From Cephalotus follicularis (lineage: Eukaryota; Streptophyta; Magnoliopsida; Oxalidales; Cephalotaceae), in contig BDDD01000042.1 of the NCBI GenBank assembly GCA_001972305.1, positions 69,880 to 133,879 on the forward strand: a DNA stretch of 64,000 nucleotides, given 5' to 3'. Shown here piece by piece: positions 1 through 12,055 of this stretch; the first letter of the stretch is position 1, and each line of letters begins with the position of its first letter. The position numbers and the translations under genes are program-made. Under the pieces are notes generated by a model that worked only from the letters and a program-made list of their open reading frames with translations, ran no database searches and was not told the DNA's origin.

Positions 1-1152
1 ATGTTTGCCCTGCATTTGAACTGCTACTGTACTGTGAATTGCATTATGGTTGATTTCTAAATGTGTTAACCATTTTGAAAAGCTTGCATCATTATTTCAA
101 TCATTATCGTACGAAAATGTATATTTGCCAACATATGACTTTATATATTTTCAAAATAACGTGGGAAAGTATTTCCAAAGACGAAGAAATGTTTTAAAGG
201 ATTGGTTACACAATCAGATGTATTGTTTTAAGTTTTATAACTTATCACAACTTGTGAACGGAGTAATATATTTTGAACAAATATATTTGATCAAGTAATT
301 ATATTTTATTGCTTGACTTGTACTGTGCAATGTTTGTGCCTGTTGATTATTAGCTGCTGTGCTAATAACCTGTTCATTACTTAGCCACTGTGCTAGTAAC
401 CTGCTGTTGGTTTAGCCGCCGTGCTAAAGAACATACGGAGGACTTGCTCCAAACCGTTCGCAAACGGGGATGGGGTAACAGTGCATAACGTTGGGGCCAG
501 GAGGTGGCAACAGTCATGACGTCTGGCTTGTCTGGTTCCTTTTGGAACATTTTACTGCCTGTGTTGATATAGCCTTATGAGGTTATACCTGTATTTTGAG
601 CATGCATATATTTTTATATGTACATACGGGGATGAAATTACTGTGAAAATTACATGTCATGCTGCATCATAATGCATTCATCCATGATACTCATTATCTT
701 ATGACTCGAACTATATTTATAAGTTTATTCACTTAGCCGAGTGAGGACACAGGCTAACCCCTACTGTAACAGATTGATGGAGTGGATTTGACACGGAGCA
801 TGCACGGAGACTTAGAGAGAAGTCCGTGTAGTTTCTCTTATTTCTTGTACTGGGTTAATGAACTTTGGTCATGTTGTTGGATTATTGTAACAAAGGTTAT
901 TTTGTTATTTTGTACTGTATCATCACGCTCCGTTTTTGGGCGATCGACTATGATGTTGGGTTTTATTATGAACTTGTTGGGTATCACGTAGTATGGGATG
1001 CGTGATACATGTTTTGATTCAGCTTATATCATGTATTTGATTCCGCTACTGAAGATTTTGTTTATAAGTCTTATCGCATGAGCTGAATTGTGTTGTGTTG
1101 GTTGCCTTACCACTTTATATGTTGTCCTAATGTGGAAACGGGGGGCGTGACA
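1..1152 (+). repeat. Tekay-1 5' LTR, 3' portion
   Basis: Matches 7451-8590 of the 3' LTR almost base for base. It ends GGGCGTGACA, three bases before the primer binding site. It carries TTAGC..GCTAA hairpin units (about 341-432) and the conserved segment beginning TAACGTTGGGGCCAGG (487). ORFs inside it (50-298, 782-991) have no recognisable domain and are LTR sequence. Confidence 0.93.
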
Positions 1153-1155
1153 ACG

Positions 1156-1169
1156 TGGTATCAGAGCAT
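1156..1169 (+). other. Primer binding site, initiator-Met tRNA
   Basis: TGGTATCAGAGCAT, three bases after the LTR end, is the classical complement of the 3' end of plant initiator methionine tRNA used to prime minus-strand synthesis. Confidence 0.93.
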
Positions 1170-1263
1170 ATTCCATATATGCTTAGCTAGGATACTTTCC
1201 TTGGCAATCAATAAGTTGTTTTCCTAACGTCGTGACTAACCGTCGTCCTTCTTATAGGAACAA

Positions 1264-2091
1264 ATGGACCGAAGGAGAACACGTGGTAGGGCTAGAGCTG
1301 TTGGAGCCAATGCCCCTGAGGCAGCAAATATGCCGCAAGGAGTGAATGTTCCTCAAGACGATAGGGACCCGATGACCCGGATTGCGGATTACTACCAGCA
1401 ACAGATGGCCTTTAATATGGCTAATGCAGAGGAGATACGCCAGTACTACGCGCAAGCTCGACCGCAACATAGAGCTCCCAATCACTGCCCGGGAGAGGAT
1501 AGTAGTCAGTTTGGAAGGGACATCGAAAGGTTTATGAGAGAGAATCCACCTAGCTTCCATGGAGAACTTGATGCTACGATTGCTGAAATATGGCTTCAAG
1601 ACTTGGAGAAGATTTTTGAAGTGATGGACTGTACCGATACTCAGAAGCTGAAGTTTGCTGTGTATCGTCTATGGGGAGAGGCCACTCACTGGTGGGAGAT
1701 GGTCAAAGCAAGATGGGAGTCAGCTGGACTCGATGCTACATGGGAGAGGTTCCAGACAGAGTTCCTTGATTCCTATGTACCCCGGATTGAGCAAGAACGG
1801 AGGGAGACAGATCTTCTTGAGTTACGACAAGGGGAGATGACTGTGGCCGAGTACCAGGCCAGGTTTATGGAGCTAGCCAGACATTCACCCTATCTGGTAG
1901 CCGATGACGTGAAAAAGATACGGAGATTTTTAAAGGGTTTGCGACCAGATCTTCGGTCGAGGATTAGGGCTATGGAGCTGGGTACTTTTTCGGAGGTCGC
2001 TCAAAAAGCGAGGCTGCTGGAAAGCATATCCAGTGAGGACCGAGTGGAGAGGGCCCTGGCACAACAAAATAAACAGAGCCCAACAAACTAG
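1264..2091 (+). pseudogene. gag: Tekay-1 gag, frameshifted at the C-terminus
   Basis: Capsid-type gag of a Ty3/gypsy element: an N-terminal basic stretch (MDRRRTRGRARA), then the retrotransposon gag domain at about residues 85-230, with the characteristic WLQDLEKIF, WWEMVKARW and EFLDSYVP-type segments. ATG at 1264 lies about 95 bases after the primer site, the normal place. The 275-residue frame ends at TAG 2089-2091. Comparison with Tekay-2 (34300-34400) shows that the next gag segment continues in another frame, so a single-base indel near 2080 broke what was one gag-pol frame. The zinc knuckle lies downstream in the next ORF. Gag normally assembles the cytoplasmic particle in which reverse transcription occurs. 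Confidence 0.9.
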
Positions 2092-2252
2092 CTTCTTCAA
2101 AATGGCAATGCGGTGGTTCTCCGACTAAATCATCAAAGAACATATCTGGACAGACTGCCACACAGGGTAGTCCTAGTCAGGGGAGTAATGCGGGAACTGG
2201 AGCTTGTTATCACTTTGGTCGTAAGGGCCATTTACAGATAGACTGCTAGAGG

Positions 2253-4391
2253 ATGAATGGACTGTGTTTGAGGTGTGGGGAATCTGGCCATTCCGTGAGA
2301 GATTGCCTGAAGAGTCAGGCTACAGCACCTACTGGACTAGCTAGTAGCAGCGGTGCCGCAGCGGGGCCTTCGCAGCGAAGGGACACCAGCAAGGGCATTG
2401 CGAAAGGTAGAGTTTTTACCTTTTCACAGACAGAGGTTCTGGAGTCTACCTCGGTCGTCGGAGGTACACTGTATATTTATGGTTTTTCTGCTAGAGTGTT
2501 GATGGACCCTGGAGCATCACATTCTTTCATATCATCGCATTTTGCATCATGCTTAGATATAACACCAGGCAGTATGCCATATACTTTGGATGTGAGCACA
2601 CCTGCCGGAGTTTCCATGTACATAAATACCGTATTTAGGAGTTGTGAGATGTCTATGGCAGGCATTTCCTTGTATGCGGATTTGATAGTATTGCCTATCC
2701 GTGACTTTGATGTTATTTTGGGAATGGATTGGCTGTCAGCACATCATGCTTACATGGACTGCTACAGCAAGACGGTCGATTTTTGTCTGTCCAATGGTAC
2801 TACTTTCCAGTTTAAGGGAGACAAGGGGTTTTATACACCGATTATATCCTTCATCCGTGCGTCGAGGTATCTCGAGAAAGGATGCAAAGGATATCTTGCT
2901 TATGTAATTGACCGGAGGAAAGAGAAGGGTTTGAGCCTGGAGGAGATCCCAGTGGTGTGTGAATTTCTGGATGTATTTCCTGACGACTTAGGATCTTTGC
3001 CACCGAAGAGGAATATGGAGTTTGTTATCGATCTTATACCAGGTACAACTCCTATTTCTAAAGCACCATACAGAATGGCTCCTGCAGAATTGAGAGAGCT
3101 GAAATTGCAGTTACAGGACCTGATCGATAAGGGTTTCATCCGACCTAGTGTTTCACCGTGGGGTGCACCTGTACCATTTGTCAAAAAGAAGGATGGGTCG
3201 ATGAGGCTCTGCATCGACTACAAAATGTTGAATAAGGCAACTATCAAGAACAAGTATCCTTTACCCCATATCGAGGATTTGTTTGACCAGTTGCAAGGAG
3301 CGAGAGTATTCTCGAAGCTTGATTTGAGGTCAGGTTATCACCAGTTGAGGGTGAGGGAAGGAGATATTGAGAAGACTGCCTTCCGAACAAGATACGGTCA
3401 CTATGAGTTCCTTGTGATGCCTTTTGGTGTTACTAATGCACCGGCTGCGTTCATGTCATTGATGAACGATGTGTTCCGACCATACCTGGACCAGTTTGTC
3501 GTTGTGTTTATTGACGACGTACTAGTATACTCAAGGCGTGAGGAAGAGCATGCTTGCCACCTGAGGTTGGCTTTGCAGATTCTCCGAGAGCAGCAGCTGT
3601 ATGCCAAATTCAGTAAGTGTGAATTTTGGCTTGACCGTGTGATCTTTCTTGGTCACATTGTGTCTGGAGAAGGTTTGGCGGTGGATCCGTCAAAGATAGA
3701 GGTGGTACGAGATTGGCCACAGCCAAAGAATGTGACGGAGGTACGCAGTTTTCTTGGCTTGGCGGGGTATTACAAGAGGTTTATCCAGAACTTCTCAAGG
3801 ATAGCCGAGCCCTTGATTAGACTGACTCAAAAGAAGACCTTGTTTGTCTGGGACGATGATTGCGAAGCTAGTTTCTGTGAACTGAAGGATCGGTTGGTTT
3901 CCGCTCCTATCTTGGCATTACCTGAAGGAAATGAGGGCTTTGTAATCTATAGTGATGCATCGGGTAAGGGCTTGGGCTGCGTGCTAATGCAGCGAGGAAA
4001 GGTGATTTCTTATGCTTCTCGGAAGCTGAAGCCTTATGAAGAAAACTACCCAACTCATGACCTTGAACTTGCAGCTATTATCTTCGCCCTCCAGAAGTGG
4101 AGACACTATATTTATGGGGCGCAGTTTGAGATCTTTACTGATCATAAGAGTTTGTGGTACCTGTTTTGTCAGGACACACTGAACATGAGACATCGCAGGT
4201 GGGTAGAGTTCTTTAATGATTATGACTGCAGTATCCAGTACCACCCGGGGAAAGCGAATGTAGTCGCTGATGCCTTCAGCCGCAAGGCGATGGTTGCCAG
4301 TACAATGGTGTCGCAATGGAAGATGTTAGAAGACTTCCAAGAATGGTCTCCGTTCAATCAGTCACCGGGGATCTTTCCAGCTGACATGTGA
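2253..4391 (+). pseudogene. pol: Tekay-1 pol: zinc knuckle, protease, reverse transcriptase, RNase H
   Basis: 712-residue open segment of the polyprotein. Order: CCHC knuckle [14 protein letters not shown] (residues 4-17); aspartic protease with [10 protein letters not shown] near residue 88, then GMDWL; RT with the FIDD catalytic motif (about 3508-3520, intact); RNase H with [19 protein letters not shown] and ADAFSR. The apparent ATG at 2253 is an artefact: the upstream TAG at 2247-2249 is TGG in Tekay-2, so the frame originally continued from gag. The preceding knuckle has lost a cysteine (CYHFG where Tekay-2 has CYHCG). The protease reads D-P-G where the family has D-S/T-G (Pro codon 2518-2520), probably inactivating. 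The segment ends at TGA 4389-4391, where Tekay-2 has CGG. Confidence 0.93.
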
Positions 4392-4765
4392 GTATAGCCT
4401 GTGTTACTGCCTCACATCAGGGATGTACAACCACACGATCCTGAGTTGCAACAAATTTGGGCGAACCTGGACTCAGAATCCGATTTTCGAGTACATGCTG
4501 ATGGTATTCTGAGATATCGGGGACGAGTGTGTCTTCGAATGAACCAGGATTGAAGAATGAGTTACTTCGCGGGGCTCATAAATCCTTGTACAGTATTCAT
4601 CCTGGTAGTACCACGATATACCAAGATTTGAAAAAGACTTACTGGTGGCCCGGCATGAAACGCGAGATTGCTGAATATGTCGCGAAGTGTTTGACTTGCC
4701 AGAGGGTCAAGGCCGAACACCAGAGACCTGCGGGATTGTTGCAGCCTTTACCAGTGGCAGAGTAG
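4392..4765 (+). pseudogene. pol: Tekay-1 RT-integrase linker and integrase zinc-binding (HHCC) segment
   Basis: Open from 4529 to TAG 4763-4765 and alignable to Tekay-2 36140-36525. It contains the integrase zinc region: H..H in [12 protein letters not shown] followed by CLTCQRVK. Tekay-2 has an extra C at the site near 4535 (CTTCCGAATG against CTTCGAATG), so a one-base deletion shifts the frame here. The terminal TAG is TGG in Tekay-2, a tryptophan-to-stop transition. The two integrase parts were originally one protein. Confidence 0.88.
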
Positions 4766-4783
4766 AAATGGGAACACATCACG

Positions 4784-5824
4784 ATGGACTTCGTTTCTGG
4801 ATTTCCACTGACTAGGCATCGTCATAATGCCGTGTGGGTTATTTTTGATAGACTCACAAAATCAGCACACTTCTTGCCTACACATGTCACTGATTCTGCG
4901 AGCAAGCTGGCTCGATTATATGTGAAGGAGATTATGAGACTGCACGGTGTTTCGGTGAGCATCATTTGCGATAGGGATTCGATCTTCACTTCCAACTTCT
5001 GGAAGAGATTCCAGACAGCCTTCGGAACAAGATTGAATCTCATCACTGCTTTCCACCCTCAGACAGACGGACAGTCAGAGCGTACCATTCAAACCTTGGA
5101 GGATATGCTTCGGGCTTGCGTGATCGATTTTGGCGGAACATGGGAAGACCATATCCCTCTAATAGAGTTTTCTTATAACAACAACTATCACGCGAGTATT
5201 GGTATGGCTTCCTATGAGGCACTGTATGGGAGAAAGTGTAGGTCACCCGTCTGTTGGGACGAGGTTGGTGAACGACCATTGCTTGGGTCGGAGTTGGTGG
5301 AGGAGACTTCAGAGAAAGTCAAGTTCATCAGAGAGAAGTTGCTAGCAGCACAGAGTCGGCAGAAGAGCTATGCCGACAGTGTGAAGAGAAGACCTTTAAC
5401 CTTCAATGTTGGAGATTACGTGTTTTTGAAGGTATCTCCGTGGAAGGGGGTGCAAAGATTAGGGAAGAAGGGCAAGCTAGCGCCACGCCATATTGGTCCT
5501 TTTGAGATTCTGGAGAGAGTTGGGGAGGTAGCTTATCAGCTAGCCTTGCCTCCGACCTTGTCAGGTATACATGATGTCTTCCATGTATCAATGCTACGAG
5601 GTTATATCCGAGACCCATCACATGTCCTGGATTATGACTCGATTACGGTGAAGGATGATCTTTCTTGCGAGGAGTCACCCATGAGAATCTTGGATTGGAA
5701 GACACAAGTATTGAGGAACCGGACCATTCCGATGGTAAAGGTTCAGTGGCAATTTCATCGACTGGATGAAGCAACTTGGGAACGTGAGGATGACATCCGA
5801 GAGCGTTACCCGCATTTGTTTTAG
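4784..5824 (+). pseudogene. pol: Tekay-1 integrase core and chromodomain-like C-terminus
   Basis: 346 residues open to the natural stop TAG (5822-5824). The DDE catalytic triad is complete: Asp in MDFVSG at the start, Asp in CDRDSIF, Glu in QSERTIQ 36 residues later (D35E spacing). The integrase C-terminal domain follows (VGDYVFLKVSPWKG, then HDVFHVSML), and then a chromodomain-like tail with VKVQW, EATWERE and YPHLF. In chromoviruses this tail is thought to direct integration to modified chromatin. The product cannot be made as part of a polyprotein because of the stop 19 bases upstream. Confidence 0.92.
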
Positions 5825-5855
5825 CATTGTGTAAATTTCGAGGACGAAATTTCTT

Positions 5856-5869
5856 GAAGGAGGGGTGGA
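5856..5869 (+). other. Polypurine tract of Tekay-1
   Basis: GAAGGAGGGGTGGA directly before the 3' LTR start TGTAACGACC. The same tract precedes the 3' LTR of Tekay-2 (37622-37635). It primes plus-strand synthesis. Confidence 0.9.
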
Positions 5870-6042
5870 TGTAACGACCGGTATTTTCCTTGTTGTAATA
5901 TTTCATTTTAAGATGTAATCTTAAACTGGAATTAATGAGAATGATTGAGATTTCAACCTCAAAGATGCTTACAAACCCTAAATATTGTTTGGGGAAAGAA
6001 ATGTGTGTGGTAAACTAGAAAACGGCGTTGTTTGAAGGTAAA

Positions 6043-6197
6043 CGCGTCGATGTCTTTGGAAAGACGTCGACGCCTATGGTAACCATGGTACACATGAATG
6101 CATGTACATGCACATCGATGTAAGGTAAAGACATCGACACCTTCTGGTAAAAGAGGAAAAGACATCGACGTCTAAGGAAAGACGTGGACGTCTTTGT
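6043..6197. repeat. GTCGAC palindrome cluster 1 (Tekay-1 LTR, upstream block)
   Basis: Several copies of the AAAGAC-RTCGAC-GTCTTT type: GCGTCGATGTCTTT, AAAGACGTCGACGCC, ACATCGATG, GACATCGACACC, AAAGACATCGACGTCT, AAAGACGTGGACGTCTTT. Copies differ mainly by G/A at the CpG position. Confidence 0.85.
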
Positions 6198-6940
6198 AAA
6201 GAACATCTGTCACGATTAACACTGACAGAGTAACATGCAATGGACAATTTTTGAGGCAGCATCCAGACGCCTTGACATGCTCAATGCGACGTGTTGATCA
6301 TGCTGGTGTGTTGCCAGGCATGCTCAAAACGTGCCCCTCACCTGGTGCATGCAAGAGAATATACCAACTTACACCTGCAACCTGCAGAAGGGAAGGAAAT
6401 TGGCCAAAACCAGAGAGGGAGAAGGGTGAGCATGAGAATGTGTGGTTATCTGTGAAGCAAGAGAGAAGGGGAGGGTTCCTGCCATGATAAAACACCTCTT
6501 CCTTCCTCTCTCTCTCAGCTAAAAGCAGTGAGAAAGAGAAACAGTGAGTAGAAGAAAGTGAGAGCCACCATTGTTGAGCTTGAGTGGAGCTAGAGACTTG
6601 GAGCTCGTGGGTAGCAGTTGCTAAGAGGATCTTGGAGCTGCTGTGGCCAGAACCTGGGAACTCAAAGAGGTGGACTTTCAAGTTCCTAACTTGGAACAAC
6701 AAGGTAGGGGAAAGTGATAATCTTATACATGCATTTTAGGTTTTAAGTTAGTGAATACCATGATGAATTACATGTTAATGGATGAATTGTGATTCTGGAC
6801 TTGTTGTGATGACTAATGTGGTGTACGGAGTTAACATGCATGTGTAAATTACATGAATGTGTGAACTGGTTTATGTAAAGGGAGATTTTGATGATGGCCT
6901 GCTGTGTTTAACTATGGAGAAAAAGTTCTAGGTTGGATAA

Positions 6941-7345
6941 ACGTCGACGTCTACAAGAAGACATCGATGTCTTCGTGTGTGGATGAAAAAGACATAGATG
7001 TTTGAGTAAAAGCATCGACGCCTTTTCTGGGAAATCATGGGACTGAAATGTTTACTGCAGATGGCGAATTAGCCACTTGGGATTACCTGTTTAATTACGG
7101 ATTCATGTTCTGGTTACATATCCCGATAACCAGTAACATTTCTTACGCCTTGAGAGGTTAAGTTTTGCCTATATGAAGATTTAGGAGCTGGATTCTTCCC
7201 TCCAGAATCCAGACTCGCGAACTGATACCTCATGGTATCATAAAGAAATCGATATCTATGGAAAGGCATCGACGTCTTTGGTCCAGAAATGCCTGGGAAT
7301 AACTGTACATGGGATCAACACCTTAGGGTAAAGACGTCGACGCCT
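6941..7345. repeat. GTCGAC palindrome cluster 2 (Tekay-1 LTR, downstream block)
   Basis: ACGTCGACGTCT, AAGACATCGATGTCTT, GCATCGACGCC, then from 7247 AAATCGATATCT, GGCATCGACGTCTTT and AAAGACGTCGACGCCTT. It is positionally equivalent to 39020-39430 in the Tekay-2 LTR. Confidence 0.82.
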
Positions 7346-8590
7346 TAGGGATAGACATCAAAGCCTATCCCCCTGTTTGATGGAATTTCACTTGAATGGG
7401 ACCCGTTAGATCCAAAACGAACCTAGGAACGATCCTAGATGCATTCTGAGCATATGTTTGCATTATTACTATGATTTGCATTATGGATGATTTCTAAAAA
7501 GTGTTAACCAATTTGAAAAGGTTGTATGATTATTATAATCATTTTGTACGAAAATGTATATTTGTCAACATATGAATATATATATTTTCGAAATGAATGG
7601 GGAAAGTATTTTCCAATGACGGAGAATTGTTTTAAAGGATTGGTTACACAATCAGATGTATTGTTTTAAGTTTTATAACTTATCACAACTTGTGAACGGA
7701 GTAATATATTTTGAACAAATATATTTGATCAAGTAATTATATTTTATTGCTTGACTTGTACTGTGCAATGATTGTGCCTGTTGATTATTAGCAGATGTGC
7801 TAATAACCTGTTAATTACTTAGCCACTGTGCTAGTAACCTGCTGTTGGTTTAGCAGCCATGCTAAAAAACATACGGAGGACTTGCTCCAAACCGTTCGCA
7901 AACAGGGATGGGGTAAAAGTGCATAACGTTGGGGCCAGGAGGTGGCAACAGTCATGACAACTGGCTTGTCTGGTTCCTTTTGGAACATTTTACTGCCTGT
8001 GTTGATATAGCCTTATGAGGTTATACCTGTATTATGAGCATGCATATATTTTTATATGTACATACGGGGATGAAATTACTGTGAAAATTACATGTCATGC
8101 TGCATCATAATGCATTCATCCATGATACTCATTATCATATGACTCGAACTATATTTATAAGTTTATTCACTTAACCGAGTGAGGACAAAGGCTAACCCCT
8201 ACTGTAACAGATTGATGGAGTGGATTTGACACGGAGCATGCACGGAGACTTAGAGAGAAGACAGTGTAGTTTCTCTTATTTCTTGTACTGGGTTAATGAA
8301 CTTTGGTCATGTTGTTGGATTATTGTAACAAAGGTTATTTTGTTATTTTGTACTGTATCATCACGCTCCGTTTTTGGGCGATCGACTATGATGTTGGGTT
8401 TTATTATGAACTTGTTGGGTATCACGTAGTATGGGATGCGTGATACATGTTTTGATTCAACTTATATCATGTATTTGCTTCCGCTACTGAAGATTTTGTT
8501 TATAAGTTTTATCGCATGATCTGAATTGTGTTCTGTTGGTTGCCTTACCACTTTATATGTTGTCCTAATGTGGAAACAGGGGGCGCGACA

Positions 8591-9036
8591 CTATCATTCA
8601 GGCACCGATTTGGACTGAGCCTTTTGAGATCATGTGTGACACGTCAGATAGTGCAATAGGAGCTGTTTTCGGTCAAAGATTAAATAAATTAACTCACGTC
8701 ATTTACTATGCAAGTAGGACCATTTCCGATGCACAATTAAATTACACGACCACTGAGAAGGAGTTTTTTGCTGTGGTCTTTGCCCTGGAAAAATTCAGAT
8801 CGTACCTTTTAGGATCACAAGTCATTGTTTATACTTATCATGCTGCGATTCGTTATCTAGTGGGTAAAAAGGATGCAAAAGCGCGTCTCATCCGTTGGGT
8901 TTTTCTACTTCAAGAATTTTACGTGGAAATTAGAGATAAGAAAGGGACTGAAAATTTTGTTGCCGATCACTTGTCCCGCTTCTCCAATGTACCCGAGTTC
9001 AAGTGTCCGATTAGCGAGAATTTTCCTGATGAGTAG
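8591..9036 (+). pseudogene. pol: Athila-like RNase H, truncated by Tekay-1
   Basis: Homology begins immediately at the Tekay-1 LTR edge, in mid-domain. It reads through [11 protein letters not shown] (catalytic Asp), [11 protein letters not shown] (Glu), a [10 protein letters not shown] segment where Ty3-type enzymes usually have an Asp before the His (FTDH), so that Asp is replaced by Tyr, and VADHLSRF (final Asp). The sequence [16 protein letters not shown] is typical of Athila-lineage elements. It ends at TAG 9034-9036, one transition from CAG. Confidence 0.88.
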
Positions 9037-9900
9037 TTTATGTGTATCGAGTGTGAACCATGGTATGCGGACATAGTTAATTATCTCGTTACGGGAAGTG
9101 TACCATCCAAGTGGTCTGTTCAAGATAATCGTAGGTTTTTCTCGCAAGTCAAACACTTTTTCTAGGATGATCCTTATCTTTTCAAAGCATATGCTAACCA
9201 AAAAAGGCGAAGGTGCGTTCCTGATCATGAGGATCGTTCAATTATTTATTTTTGTCATGATCGGGCGTGTGGTGGTGATTTCGGCCAAACAAAGACTGCG
9301 GCCAAGGTTTTGCAATGTGGTTTTTATTGGCCGACTCTTTTCAAAGGTGCTTTTTAGTACTGCCGAGCTTGTGCGTCTTGTCAATCTCTCTACCGTGTAA
9401 CTAAGATTAATATGATGCCCTTAACGCCCATTTTGACCGTAGAGATATTTGATGTTTGGGGTATTGGTTTCATGGGCTCGTTTCCCAGCTCATCTGGGAA
9501 TTTACATATCATTTTGGCTGTTGATTATGTCTCGAAGTGGATTGAGGCGATACCCTGTCGAGCCAATGACAACTCCGTGGTTGTCAAGTTTCTCAAGGAA
9601 CATATCTTTTCTCGGTTTGGCACCCCACGTGCCATTATTAGTGATAGGGGTACCCACTTTTTCAATCATTCTTTTGAAGCCCTTATGAAAAGGTATGGGA
9701 TCACTCACAAACTTGCCACGCCTTACCATCCACAAACTAGTGGGCAAGTTGAAGTGTCCAATCGCCAAATCAAGAAAATCTTAGAGAAAACAGTCAACCC
9801 TAGCCGAAAGGATTGGTCAACCCGACTTATGGACGCTTTATGGGCTTATCGGACTGCTTTTAAAACTGACCTTGGTCAATCCCCTTACCGGCTTGTGTAG
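9037..9900 (+). pseudogene. pol: Athila-like integrase, zinc domain and catalytic core, with stops
   Basis: Homology continues in frame after the 9034 stop (PWYADIVNYL). A zinc-binding region follows with HDRACGG and CRACASCQ, then the core with the DDE residues in place: Asp in [10 protein letters not shown], Asp in ISDRGTHF, Glu in GQVEVSNRQ. Internal stops include TAG 9163-9165 (FF*DDPYL, a tryptophan position in relatives) and one near 9358. The frame breaks at 9898 where one base is missing. The catalytic residues survive but the gene does not. Confidence 0.88.
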
Positions 9901-10274
9901 GCAAACCTTGTCACCTTCCGGTAGAATTAGAACATTGAGCCTTTTGGGCCATTAAGCAATTTAATTTTGATCGTTCCACTGCGGGTAGTCATCGTGCTCT
10001 CCAATTATCTGAGTTGGAGGAGATCCACATTGATGCTTATGAAAATGCGAAGATTTCCAAAGAAAAGACCAAGGCCTTTCATGATGCACGGATTTTGCGG
10101 AAAAATTTCGAAGTTGGAGACAAAGTGATTTTATATAATTCACGATTACATATGTTTCCAGGAAAATTGAGATCTCGTTGGGATGGTTCCTATGCTGTTA
10201 AAACTGTTTTCTCACATGGTGTTTTTGAGATTTGTAAGCCAGGTACTGAAGATGCTTTCAAGGTGAACGGGTAG
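9901..10274 (+). pseudogene. pol: Athila-like integrase C-terminal segment
   Basis: In the frame shifted by one base from the core: GKPCHLPVELEH, TGA at 9936-9938, then AIKQFNFD. From 10014 an 86-codon open part contains EEIHIDAYENAKISKEKTK, FEVGDKVILYNSRL and GKLRSRWDG, ending FKVNG, the usual end of Athila-lineage pol before the noncoding spacer. Confidence 0.85.
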
Positions 10275-11456
10275 TGATTGAAGAAATTTTTAGAGTTTCC
10301 GGTTGCACGGATGAAGGAGGCCATGGACCTTTATGAGCCTCTTTATTTCGAGCCTCCATGATCATATTCGGTAAATCATACCCCTTTTGTTCGTTATTTT
10401 ATTGCATTATTTCTTATATTTTCTTGATCATGCATGGTTATTTCTATAGTTGAGTTTTTATTGTATTGAGGATAATAGAAAACCCCATATGAGAAATAAT
10501 AAATTTTTTGTTTTCAAGGAAAAGAAAAAAAGAATGCATCTCAAGGTAGGAGTTTGTGTGTGAAAATAATGAAAAGAATGAATACAAAGATTAATCTTGT
10601 GTGTGTTCAATAGTTTCATAAATTTTAATAAGGAGAAAGACAATGAATTAATGTTCTTTTATATATTAAAAAAAAAGGAGAAGAAAAGAAGAAAAATCAT
10701 GTTTATTTTACCTATTTGAATTCAGTCTTGGTCTGTAGCCTATTTGATTCGAGTAGTTAAACCTTAGGGGTGTTTTTACACCTAGTTCCTTAAAGCCATC
10801 TGGTTTGAGAGTAACTGGTCGAAAGCTCGCTACATGGGTTTTATAGAAAGCTTAAGAGGTTAAGACATTGCACGAATTTAAGTTGGTAAAATTCGAAGCT
10901 ACTTAGGAATTTGGGTGTTTGGTGTTTGCTCCATCCATGTCATTCAAACCAACGGTAGTGGAGGAATGAGCTTAATGAAAAAAAGTAAAAAGTAAAAAGA
11001 AAGAAAAAAAAATGTGTAAGTGCTAAAGTTCTTTGTCCGACTCAAAAATAGGATTTTATGTTGCTAAGAATGCATATCTTGATTGGTATATATTGTGGAA
11101 AAACAGAAGATTTTGGTTAAGCTCCTTAATTGAGATGTGTTTTGATTCTAGAACTTGGAACGAGATAATAAAATTCAAGTATAGGGGTTGCCTATGAATT
11201 TTTACGTAGAGATACATTTAGCCTATTGTCAAAGTTTTAATGAACTGAATTTTGTGTGTTTATTCGCTGGAAAACACTCATGGGACAAAACTCGTCCACT
11301 AGGGCCACCTAGGAGTTTAACGGCTTGTTGCATATGCTAAATGCAATCGTGATTCCTACGAAAGTGAGTTAGGTTTGTTTACATTTTCTGTTTTTGTTTT
11401 CTTGTTGTGCTTTCCATTTTGTTTGCTTGAGGACAAGCAAAGTCTACGTATGTGGG
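10275..11456 (+). other. Athila noncoding spacer and polypurine-type end
   Basis: AT-rich, with A-rich runs (about 10500-10530, 10670-10700, 10980-11012). No ORF with a recognisable domain, in particular no env-like frame. Near the end is GCTTGAGGACAAGCAA (11425-11440), a landmark that precedes the polypurine tract in Athila-type elements; the usual G-rich tract is reduced to TATGTGGGTA. Confidence 0.7.
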
Positions 11457-11671
11457 TATTTGTTTAGCATAAAAATATGTTGTTTTTAATGATTTATTTG
11501 TGATATTTTTATGCTTTGAATAGACTACTTTGTTTGTTCTTAATTGGTTTTTAAGTACAAGAGCAAGAAGATTAAAGTGAAGAAAAACCAGTTGAAATTG
11601 GCGCAAATTGAAGAGAAAAAGATTAAAGGTTGAAGACTTGTAAATTAGCAATTTTCTGCAGAAAAACAGAG

Positions 11672-11962
11672 CAAATCGTCGACGCTTAAGAGGAAAGCAC
11701 CAAAAGTTAAGCTAGAGGCATCAACGCCCTAGCTCAGAAGTTTAAAAATCAAATGAGACATGTAAAGTGTCGACGCATTGCTTCTAAGCGTCGGCCCTCA
11801 GCTCACATATTCTTAAGCGCTGACGCTTGATAAAATACCATCGACGCTTAACACTGCAATTCAACTATTCACGTCAATGCTCAACACTTAAAATTGCGCA
11901 TCTCAGTTTATGAAAAACACCAAAGCGTCGACGTGCAAGACGAAAGCCTCGACGCTTACGAC
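11672..11962. repeat. GTCGAC palindrome cluster 3 (Athila-like LTR, GCTT arms)
   Basis: Copies of the AAGCGTCGACGCTT type: TCGTCGACGCTTAAG, GTGTCGACGCATTG, AAGCGCTGACGCTT, CCATCGACGCTTAA, AAGCGTCGACGTGC, CCTCGACGCTTACG. They end about 85 bases before the TATA box, i.e. in the probable U3. Confidence 0.8.
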
Positions 11963-12046
11963 TAGTAGCAGAATATGGAAAGTTTGGATTTTTTCCTAGT
12001 TTTGTAACTAGGTTATTTTATTTTCATTTTTTAGCAACTTTGTAAG

Positions 12047-12055
12047 TATAAATAC
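12047..12055 (+). promoter_or_regulatory. TATA box of the Athila-like LTR
   Basis: TATAAATAC followed by a C-rich leader (CCACCCTCTTGCTCTC) about 40 bases later, a usual LTR promoter layout. Inferred from position only. Confidence 0.5.

Larger units (their letters stand above)
1..8590 (+). mobile_element. Tekay-1: Ty3/gypsy chromovirus (Tekay/Del-like), 5' end outside window
   Basis: Complete in structure apart from the window edge: 5' LTR remnant (1-1152), primer site, broken gag-pol (1264-5824), polypurine tract, 3' LTR (5870-8590). Domain order gag, zinc knuckle, protease, RT, RNase H, integrase, chromodomain-like tail is that of chromoviruses. The 3' LTR is followed directly by Athila-type RNase H sequence (8591 on), so Tekay-1 inserted into an Athila-like element. 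The left target duplication lies outside the window; the right one would be CTATC (8591-8595). Tekay-2 (32465-40756) is a close relative and serves as the comparison for locating the lesions. Confidence 0.93.
5870..8590 (+). repeat. Tekay-1 3' LTR (2.7 kb)
   Basis: Starts TGTAACGACCGG and ends GGGCGCGACA. It is homologous to the Tekay-2 LTRs. It carries GTCGAC palindrome clusters (6043-6197, 6941-7025, 7247-7345), a GA-rich segment (6375-6560), and a possible splice donor context at about 6706 (AAGGTAGGGG), also present in Tekay-2 at about 38795. Hairpin units lie at about 7780-7870. Confidence 0.93.
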